From assembly GCA_937901745.1 (NCBI GenBank), contig CALGSZ010000014.1, positions 1-9,951 of the forward strand: DNA of 9,951 bases, written 5' to 3'. The number at the start of each line of letters is the position of its first letter. Position 1 is the stretch's first letter. The notes under the pieces were generated by a model. The model did no database searches, had not been told where the DNA came from, and saw only the letters and a list, made by a program, of their open reading frames with translations. The stretch comes from an uncultured Chloroflexota bacterium. GTDB taxonomy: Bacteria > Chloroflexota > Chloroflexia > Thermomicrobiales > UBA6265. A program made the position numbers and the translations under genes. This document shows positions 1 to 7,200 of the stretch, piece by piece.

Positions 1-106
1 CACCGTCAACCCGGTAGTCCCACAATAGCTGGACCAATCATCGGGGGCAGCTCATCATGAAACTCGCTTCGGGCCCGAGCCGATCGCGGAGCCGAACGAG
101 AAGGCT

Positions 107-595
107 TTGAAAAGATTCGAGAGCCTGGTACAGCGGATCTTGAATCCACCCCGCGCCGATTCGTTGGGATCGGAGCCACACCGTGTGTTCGATCTTGATG
201 ACCGACTCTCCGTTGCGCTCACGCAAATGCGGGAACATGACTTTTCGCAGGTCGTCGTTTACTCGGAGGAATGTGGCCACTCCTTGCTGACTTCTGAGGG
301 AATCACTCGTTGGATCGAGCACAGTATGGACGAGGGGATCCTCGATTTGGCGGGTGTCCCGATTGGAGAGGTTATGCAGTACGAGCCTGAAGGCATCTTC
401 CGGACGCTTCGTCGGGACGCCACGATCTACGACGTCCATGAGGCGTTCGATGACGCTCTCAACCGCTCAGGGGTGCGGCTCTTTGCAGTCCTGGTGACGC
501 AGAACGGACGACGTACAGATTCGGTCCTCCGAATTATTACGCCTTGGGACCTCTTGTCAAACAATGCCACGCGATCGGGAGGGGGCGTGGCTTGA
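107..595 (+). CDS. CBS-domain (Bateman module) protein, N-terminus uncertain
   Basis: This is a small soluble protein (162 aa from the TTG at 107) built almost entirely of a CBS-domain pair. Such pairs usually bind adenine nucleotides and act as energy or ligand sensors for a partner. The first CBS unit spans about residues 27-72, with a beta strand around QVVVYSEE and the following SEGITRWI helix. The second spans about 85-151, from PIGEVM through the RLFAVLVT strand to the closing RIITPWDLL. I see no catalytic domain, signal peptide or membrane segment. The start is doubtful: the only ATG/GTG/TTG in frame is this TTG, and its purine-rich GAGAAGG sits only 2 nt upstream. The frame is open back to a stop at 26-28 and reads like protein there (PEPIAEPNEKA just before the TTG). 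An ATG at 57 lies in another frame, so an early frameshift is possible. Many codons end in A or T, unlike the minus-strand operon it faces. Its target is unknown and a link to that operon is unproven. Confidence 0.72.
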   Translation: MKRFESLVQRILNPPRADSLGSEPHRVFDLDDRLSVALTQMREHDFSQVVVYSEECGHSLLTSEGITRWIEHSMDEGILDLAGVPIGEVMQYEPEGIFRTLRRDATIYDVHEAFDDALNRSGVRLFAVLVTQNGRRTDSVLRIITPWDLLSNNATRSGGGVA

Positions 596-701
596 TGCCA
601 GCGCGTCTAGCTATACGGGGGCCGAAATCGGCGTCCTCACGAACGTGAGCGAGAAGCGCTTGCTTGCAGAGGTTGTTTCCAGGATCCTTGACCGTTGCTA
701 G
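564..701 (+). pseudogene. Possible frame-broken small gene remnant after the CBS gene
   Basis: The CBS gene stop overlaps an ATG in the form TGATG (593-597), and a purine-rich GGGAGGGGG (577-585) lies about 9 nt before that ATG, which looks like a translationally coupled start. That frame ends after 17 codons (595-648). The frame two bases away, open from an ATG at 564 to the TAG at 699-701, reads like protein over its second half (GAEIGVLTNVSEKRLLAEVV), ending in a probable amphipathic helix. Adding one G to the G-run at 617-621 would join the coupled ATG to this frame and give about 35 residues. I do not recognise the product. It may be a decayed gene, a sequencing indel or chance. Confidence 0.2.
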
Positions 702-728
702 GGGGTGGCGGTCCATTACCCCACCCCC
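701..728. terminator. Strong GC hairpin between convergent genes
   Basis: An inverted repeat with arms GGGGGTGG (701-708) and CCACCCCC (721-728) extends inward with GGT (710-712) pairing to ACC (718-720). That leaves one bulged C at 709 and a five-base loop at 713-717, for 11 base pairs in total. It lies between the plus-strand CBS gene (stop at 595) and the end of the minus-strand operon (stop at 783), where a bidirectional terminator is expected. There is no clear T-run on either side, so intrinsic termination is likely but not certain. Confidence 0.5.
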
Positions 729-757
729 ATTCTTGCCGTGCCACGCCACGATTGGAC

Positions 758-779
758 CGATGCTCGTCGTCGAGCATCG
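758..779 (-). terminator. Perfect 9-bp stem-loop just past the DUF499 gene
   Basis: A perfect inverted repeat has arms CGATGCTCG (758-766) and CGAGCATCG (771-779) around the four-base loop TCGT. On the minus strand it starts 3 nt after the stop codon of the HEPN-ATPase gene. It is therefore placed either to end the operon transcript or to protect its 3' end. No T-tract follows, so it may act with the hairpin at 701-728 rather than alone. Confidence 0.45.
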
Positions 780-782
780 AGC

Positions 783-3700
783 TCATACCTCCTCGAACCC
801 CTGACTCTCGAACTTCAACGCCCGCCCGTTCTCGGTGACGATGCGCACCACGTGCTCCGGGACACCGTCCGGGACCTCGGCCTCGATTTCGAGGGTGACC
901 CGGACCCGGGCTCCGCCGAGGGCGGTGAGGTGAACAATGACCTCGTCCGCGACGCGGGCAGCATCGCGGCCGACTCGCATGGGGTCGAGCGCAACCGTCG
1001 CGTGGTAGCGCTTGGGCTGTGGTTTGGGCTCGGGGCCGACCGGACCAGCTGGCGTTCCGCCGCCCGTAGGTCCGGGCACGCCCTCGCCCCCTGTCGCACC
1101 GCCTGAACCGCCGATCGTGCCCTTTTCGCCTCCGCCCAGACCGCTGTTCCCCGATTGACTTTCAGCCTCGATCTGGGCGCGGGCCACGGCAGGGCGCACA
1201 AGCAGCCCCGGGTCGTCCGGCCCGACCGCGACCTGCTGGTTTGTCCGCAACCCGCGGTATCGCTTCGCCTCCTCATCGTAGCTCTCGGCGTACGCGAACG
1301 CGTCCTGCTCCCACGTCAGCAGGGCGAGGCCGTCCTGGATCGCCTTCGTTAGGACCTCCGGGCTCTGGAGGCGCGGGAGATAGGGGTAGCTGGCGAAGTC
1401 CTCCACGAGCTGCCGGATGGACACGTGCTCCCCTCGCCAAAGCGGGACGCGGTCGAGCTCCATCCTGAGCCGTGAAGGCCCCAAGGCCGTGACGAGGAGC
1501 TCGTCCTGGCGGACCTTCTTGCTCGCGCGTACGGCGAGGGCGTCTTGGCCGGTGAGGCGGATCGACTGCCACTCGATCGGGTCGCGCGGCGTCGGCTGGA
1601 TGGGGACGAGGAGCCAGAGGTACGTCTCGGGGATCCGTGCGGTCACCGCGCCGTCGGCGGCCTGCTTCTGGGTTTCGGCTTGCCGGACCTGGTGGGGCGA
1701 GAGGTCGAGCGGCTCCTTCTCCTCGAGGATCGATGCCCAGGCGAGGTAGCGGCGCACGGCCTCGTCCAGGTCCTGGTAGCGGGTCTGGTCCGCGGCGAGG
1801 AAGACGAGGGTGTTGCGGAACTGCCGGGGCTGGGTCCCTCGGGACTCGAGGATCGCCTTCGCCGCGGCGAGCGCCGGGGTCTCGCGGTCGCGGCTGTGCG
1901 GGTGGTCGGGGCCGAGGACGACGAGGCGCGCCTCGAGGTCGTCAGCCACATCCTGTCCCGATGCGGGGAGGGGGTGCACTCGACGGAAGTCGCCCTGCTT
2001 CTGGAGGTCTTGCCTGAGGCGGCGTTCTATCTCGCGCGCGATCGCGTCCGGATCTCGCCGGAGCTGTTCGGCCCGGTCCTCTGCCATCTTCGTGACGGTC
2101 GGCTGGGTCGAGTACCAGTAGCGCGCGCCGTCGTGGTAGAGGTAGGTCGCCGCGGCGGCAAGGCGTCGGAGCGCATCGCCGAAGACGGCGGGCGACTCGC
2201 CGGGCATGACGCAGCCGAGCTTGATTCGCCGGTCCTCGAGCCCGCGGTTCGCCGCGCCGGTCGTCGGTGCTGAGCCGAGGTAGACGGTCCGTGCGACTCG
2301 CCGGGCCGCCGAGAGCTTGCCGAGGTTCGGGACCTCGTTGTCCAGCCGGAGCGGGAGCGAACTCGGGCCGTCGACATCCTGTTCGATGATCGGCGTCCAG
2401 TTGTCCGAGAGGTAGCGTGTCAGCTCGAAGCGGACGCGCTCATCGTCGATCGGGAGCGTCGAGGGGAGGATCAGCGGGTTGCGGTCACCCTTCTCCCAGA
2501 GCGAGTGGATGACCGCGGCCATGAGCCGCAGCACGCCGCGGGTGCGCTGGAACGTGACGAGGGTGCCCCAGTCGTTGTAGAGCCGGTCGAAGACCTCCGG
2601 GTGGATCGGGTAGGCCGCCTTGATCCGCTTTTCGTAGTCCGCCTCGCGGCATTCGGGCGGGAACTCCTGGCTCTGCGTCCGATAGAGGTCGTAGAAGGCG
2701 CGGGCGACGTTGTCGCGGGCGACGAACTGCTTGGAGTCGACCATCGGCTCGAAGAGTCGGCGCCGGACGATCTCGAAGCCCTCCTCGGCGGTGGCCGGGC
2801 GCCACGACGACTCGACGCGCCCGATCACGTTCTGGAGCCGCTTGAGTGCCTCGCGACCCCGCTGACCACCGACCTCGACATCGTCGACCGGCGCCTGCGA
2901 CGGTCCGGAGGCGGCATCGGAGGCGGGTAGGCTAATGACGAGGAGGCAGTGCTTCGAGAGTTTGGCCGACTCGGTCAGCGCCTGCGCGAAGCTGAACTGC
3001 GTCTCGAAGCTCCCCCCCGGAAGGTCGCTCTCGTCGTGGAGCTGCCGGGCGTAGGCGACCCACTCGTCGATTAGAATGACGCAGGGGCCATACTGGTCGA
3101 AGAGTTCGCGGAGCGCATCCCCGGGGTTCGTCGCCCGCTCGTCATCCGCGCGGATCCGCTCGTACGCCTCCGCCCCGCCGAGTTGCCAGGCCAATTCGCC
3201 CCAGAGGGTCCGGACCACGGTCCCATCGGGTTTGGTGACGGGGTTGCCGGGCGAGATCTTGTTCCCGACGAGGACGACACGCCGCACCGAGGGAAGCTCC
3301 GTCGCCCCCGCCTCCTGGAGCACTCCGTCGATCCCGAGGAGTTCGGTGGGTGGGACGCCGGAGAAGAGGTGGTAGAGGGCGAGCATCGAGTGCGTCTTCC
3401 CGCCGCCGAAGTTGGTCTGGAGCTGGACGACCGGGTCGCCGCCCGTCCCCGTCAATCTCCTGACCGCGCCGACGAGGAGCTGCCTAAGACTCTCGGTCAG
3501 GAAGGTGCGACGGTAGAACTCCGCCGGGTCACGGTACTCCGCCGAGCCCTGGCCCAGGTGCACCTGCCAGAGGTCCGCGGCGAACTCGGCCTGCTGGTAC
3601 CGGCCGCTCGCCACGTCCCGATGCGGCTGCACGACCTCGCGCCACGGCTTGAGCGACCCGATGGCCTGGCTCTCGACGGTGCCGCCCGACTGCCGGCGCC

Positions 3701-4148
3701 GTTCGTTCCTCGCCTGCTCCTCGAAGCGCACCCGGAGGAGCTCCATCTTCGACTTCTCGAGATCCTCGACCTGCGGCGCGGAGACCGCCGTGAGGAGGCG
3801 GGTCACCGAGTCGAGGGTACGGTACGCATCGTCGGTCGAGAAGGCGTTCTGATGCGCCCACCGGTTGCGGATGTCGCGTAGTTCGCTGACGAGCGAGCGC
3901 TCGGTGTGGCCGAGAGTGCGGCGAAAGACGTCGTTCCACGCCTCCCACATCAATCTTAGGAGGGGCGCGACGTCCCAATCGGCGAAGGGCCGGTCGAGGT
4001 TCAGCCGGTCGTCCTGGACGAAGCGCCTGGCCTCCACTGCCGCGCGGTCCTTGTAGACGTTCGTGAACTCACGCTCGACGAAGGGCGCCAGACCGTCCCG
4101 GAGGAGGTCGAGGGCGCGGCCGACGCGTTCACGGTTGGTTAGGGCCAT
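783..4148 (-). CDS. Swt1-type HEPN domain fused to DUF499-family AAA+ ATPase
   Basis: This 1121-aa cytosoplasmic-type protein is the last gene of the minus-strand operon. Residues about 1-125 resemble the Swt1-like HEPN domain and carry R94-N95-x3-H99 (RNRWAH), the R-x4-H signature of HEPN ribonucleases. The DUF499 ATPase follows, with a P-loop at 244-252 (QTNFGGGKT, K251), a Walker B at 356-362 (CVILIDE, D361/E362) and a likely sensor strand at 403-411. A low-complexity Gly/Pro linker (about 997-1045) leads to a compact C-terminal domain (about 1046-1121, beginning KRYHATVALDP) of the kind that ends this family. ATP hydrolysis is predicted; the substrate is unknown. The ATG at 4148 is chosen because an in-frame TGA lies seven codons upstream; no strong ribosome-binding site is visible. 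A 92-nt gap separates it from the helicase gene. DUF499 proteins are known companions of DUF1156 methyltransferases in defence islands. The family call is firm; the RNase role is inference. Confidence 0.9.
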   Translation of the reverse strand: MALTNRERVGRALDLLRDGLAPFVEREFTNVYKDRAAVEARRFVQDDRLNLDRPFADWDVAPLLRLMWEAWNDVFRRTLGHTERSLVSELRDIRNRWAHQNAFSTDDAYRTLDSVTRLLTAVSAPQVEDLEKSKMELLRVRFEEQARNERRRQSGGTVESQAIGSLKPWREVVQPHRDVASGRYQQAEFAADLWQVHLGQGSAEYRDPAEFYRRTFLTESLRQLLVGAVRRLTGTGGDPVVQLQTNFGGGKTHSMLALYHLFSGVPPTELLGIDGVLQEAGATELPSVRRVVLVGNKISPGNPVTKPDGTVVRTLWGELAWQLGGAEAYERIRADDERATNPGDALRELFDQYGPCVILIDEWVAYARQLHDESDLPGGSFETQFSFAQALTESAKLSKHCLLVISLPASDAASGPSQAPVDDVEVGGQRGREALKRLQNVIGRVESSWRPATAEEGFEIVRRRLFEPMVDSKQFVARDNVARAFYDLYRTQSQEFPPECREADYEKRIKAAYPIHPEVFDRLYNDWGTLVTFQRTRGVLRLMAAVIHSLWEKGDRNPLILPSTLPIDDERVRFELTRYLSDNWTPIIEQDVDGPSSLPLRLDNEVPNLGKLSAARRVARTVYLGSAPTTGAANRGLEDRRIKLGCVMPGESPAVFGDALRRLAAAATYLYHDGARYWYSTQPTVTKMAEDRAEQLRRDPDAIAREIERRLRQDLQKQGDFRRVHPLPASGQDVADDLEARLVVLGPDHPHSRDRETPALAAAKAILESRGTQPRQFRNTLVFLAADQTRYQDLDEAVRRYLAWASILEEKEPLDLSPHQVRQAETQKQAADGAVTARIPETYLWLLVPIQPTPRDPIEWQSIRLTGQDALAVRASKKVRQDELLVTALGPSRLRMELDRVPLWRGEHVSIRQLVEDFASYPYLPRLQSPEVLTKAIQDGLALLTWEQDAFAYAESYDEEAKRYRGLRTNQQVAVGPDDPGLLVRPAVARAQIEAESQSGNSGLGGGEKGTIGGSGGATGGEGVPGPTGGGTPAGPVGPEPKPQPKRYHATVALDPMRVGRDAARVADEVIVHLTALGGARVRVTLEIEAEVPDGVPEHVVRIVTENGRALKFESQGFEEV

Positions 4149-4240
4149 GGTTGATCGTAATCCAGGTCATTGGGTTCGTTGAGGTGGAGTCCGTGCCATG
4201 CGACGGTCGAAGGCGTCGTCAGCACCGCTCCACGCCGATT

Positions 4241-7200
4241 TCAGTTCCAGTCCCGCGTGGTCGCGGGCACGGTCGGGTCATCCCGGAGGAGCAGATCCAC
4301 GCACTCTTCACAGATGTCCTTGCCCCGGAAGAGGAGGAACTTCTTGTCCGATTGCAAACAGACTGGACACTGCGACGTTACCGGTCCCGGGGCTCCGGCG
4401 TCGTCGTCTTCTTCGAGTTCGAGTGTAATCTGCCCCGTAGGGGGCGCTACGGCGTCCGAGGCGCCGAGGCTCGATGGTCCGACCGGGGCCTCCGAATCGC
4501 TCTCGGCCTCCTCATTCGGCTCGAATCCACTTTCGACGCCCCACTCCCGTCGGATCTCAGCGGCCCGGCGCCGCACCCGCTCGATGAGGTCGGTGGAGGT
4601 AGGAGGTTCAGTCACCGTCTGACCCGCCGGTTCGATGCCGAGTGAAGCCAGGCGAGTATATACGCGTTGCATCGTCGATTCCGGGTCACGGAAGAATTCG
4701 CTCCCCCGGATTCGGATGAAGCGCCACCCCAGCCGCTCGAGGACCGCTTGTCTCGCTAGGTCTTCAACAAGCTTCTCTCTCGGGTGGTAACGGTCCCCAT
4801 CGCATTCGATGGCGACCTTGGCGCCATCCGGACCTTCAACGACGAGGTCGATGCGGTAGTACCCGACCCACCACTGAGGCGTGACACGGTAGCCCTCCCG
4901 GATGAGGTGCTCGATGACCCGCCGCTCGAACTCTGACTCAGCCCGGGCTTGTGCGCGGCGCGTTGCTTCAATGACTCCGTTCGGATTCTGCGCGTGCTGG
5001 ATGAGGCGGAGCCGGAGATCGCCAGGTTGGAGATCGGTCGACGGGTTCAGCGAGTGGACCACCCACATCTGGTCCCGCGCGCGGCTCGCGGCAACGTTGA
5101 ACCGCTTCTTGTTGCTGCTCAAATAACCCTCGGAGAGCATCGAGAGTGGCCCACCGTTCAGGGGTCGGGACTTCACCATAGAGAGGAAGATGACATCCCG
5201 TTCGTCCCCCTGGAATTGCGCAGCATTGCCGCAGAGGATCTCGCGGTCTTCGACCACCTGAGGTGACAGACGCTCGTGGATGATCTTCTCTATCAAGAGG
5301 GCCTGGTCATCCCCAAGGAGGGAGATGACCCCAAATGTCTTTCCGGCATACTCCGGTTGTTCGATCGCAGCCGCCAGGAGCGATGCGATCTCGTACGCCT
5401 CCGGACGATTCTTCTTGCGTTCCTCGTACCCCGAGGCGACGACGTGCTCGATGACGTGCGGCGTCAATTCGACGCTGCTCGCGTCTCGGAGCGGTTTGAT
5501 CTCGCCCTGATAAGACAGCTGGTTGCTGAACTCGATGATGTCCGGTACGCAGCGGAAGTGCTCCACCAGTCGCAAGTTGCGAGTAAAGGACGACTGGGCG
5601 AGATCGTAGACGGACATCTGGCCGTCGTACAGCTTCCGATTGGGGATCCCGTCGAGGTGTTGCTCGATGAGTTGGTGGATCACATCCACCTTCTGACCGA
5701 CCGCCGACGGGCTCACCTGTTCATCGTCACCGACGACGAGGACCTTGTCCGCGATGAAGAAGGCGAGGAGGCCCATGACGTCGCACTGCGATGCCTCGTC
5801 AATGATCACCACATCGAAGCGGGTTGTCCGTGGATCGAATGTCTCGACGGCTCGACTGAGCGGCATGATCCAGACGGGGACCGCGGTCCGGCACTCGTTC
5901 ATCAGGCGTTGGGCCTCCGCGCGGAAGATGGCGGCGCGCCTCCCCGTACCGCGGCCGATCCGTTTGACTGCATCGCGATAGCCCATCAGCGCTTGCCGCT
6001 CGGCCAGCCCGGTACGCGCATGTTGCCTCGCCCAGGTGCGCGACTCGATCAGCTTGGCCGTGACCTCGTGGAGCGCCTTCTGTAGCCGCTCTAGTTCTGC
6101 AGTGATCTTGTCCGGATCGGCTTCCGCTCTGCGGTTGAGCTCGTCATTGAACTGGCGCCAGCGCCAGGCCGCGACCGGATCGCCCGGTGGCTGACTGTGA
6201 TTGTGTGGGGCCGTTCGCTCCTCGATCCTACGGGCCCACTCCGGCGCGGCCGCACGGAGGCGTGAGAGGAGGAGCCGACGCCTCTCCCAAGCCGTCTTGT
6301 GGCGCCAGAGCTCCGTAAGATGGCGGTACGCTGTCTCGTAGCTCTCTGGATCCCGGGTGTGGATGGCCCTACGGAGCCGATCGACTACAGGGACCTCGCC
6401 ATACGGGGCGAGTCGGTTGGCGAACTCGAGGATACGCCCCTCGATCTCCAGGGAGCGGCATGCCGCCGCACGAGCGTGGAGGAGAGGTACGACGGATCGG
6501 CATGCCTCCCGGATGCGGAGGAGATCTCCGTACGCCTCCACCCTCGGCGGCTGCTCCCGAATGAGGTCGTTCCAACGTAACCCGACCTCGTCCAATTCCT
6601 GTTCGATTGGGCGCCACGCCTCCCTCTCCCAGTGGAGGAGCTCGACGATCCTCCCGGCGTACTGCTCAGCGACCCTCTCGGGTTCATTGCCCAATGTGTC
6701 AGCCGACGGAGCGCCCAGCGACGCCATCTGACGATCCCACCGCCGGCGGAGGGCGGCGCGATCGCGCTGGAGGAGCGCCAAACCGAGGAGTGCGTCGATG
6801 TGCTCCTTCGTCCGCGGCTCGCGATCATCGACACGGCACTCCTGCAGGAGCCTCTTCCAACGAGGACGCGTAAGGAGGGTGAGTTTGCTAAGCTTGCCCT
6901 TGTCTTCCAGGTAGCTGGAGATCTCGGCAAGGGTGTCGACCTGTTCCTCGATGGCGATCTCATCAGAGAGTTCGGGGCCGTACTCGAAGAGCTTTGGCTG
7001 GACCGAGCGTGCCCTGCGAAGGACCGCGTCGATGGTGTCACGTAGATCCTCCCAAGGCTTTGTCTCCGTCTCGCCACGCATCCCAGCCGCGACGACGGCC
7101 AATGTCCATTCGACGTCATCGGTGAGCTTCCCGATGACCTTCTCGATGGACTCGGCGAGCGCCGTCAGGCGGCCTGCGTTCCCGGCACTCGGTGGTCCTT

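Noticed and set aside
537..749. Minus-strand 70-residue open frame across the convergent intergenic region.
   Set aside because: It overlaps the end of the CBS gene antisense, has no recognisable motif, and crosses the hairpin at 701-728.
1545..2273. Long plus-strand open frames opposite the DUF499 gene (also 3183-3881).
   Set aside because: They are antisense shadows caused by high GC third positions of a gene with clear conserved domains; their translations are Arg/Gly/Val-rich with no motif.
4149..4240. Gap between helicase and DUF499 genes: a 10-codon mini frame and a 5-bp inverted repeat (4201-4205 with 4214-4218).
   Set aside because: Both are too small to distinguish from chance; no promoter or terminator is evident in the 92 nt.
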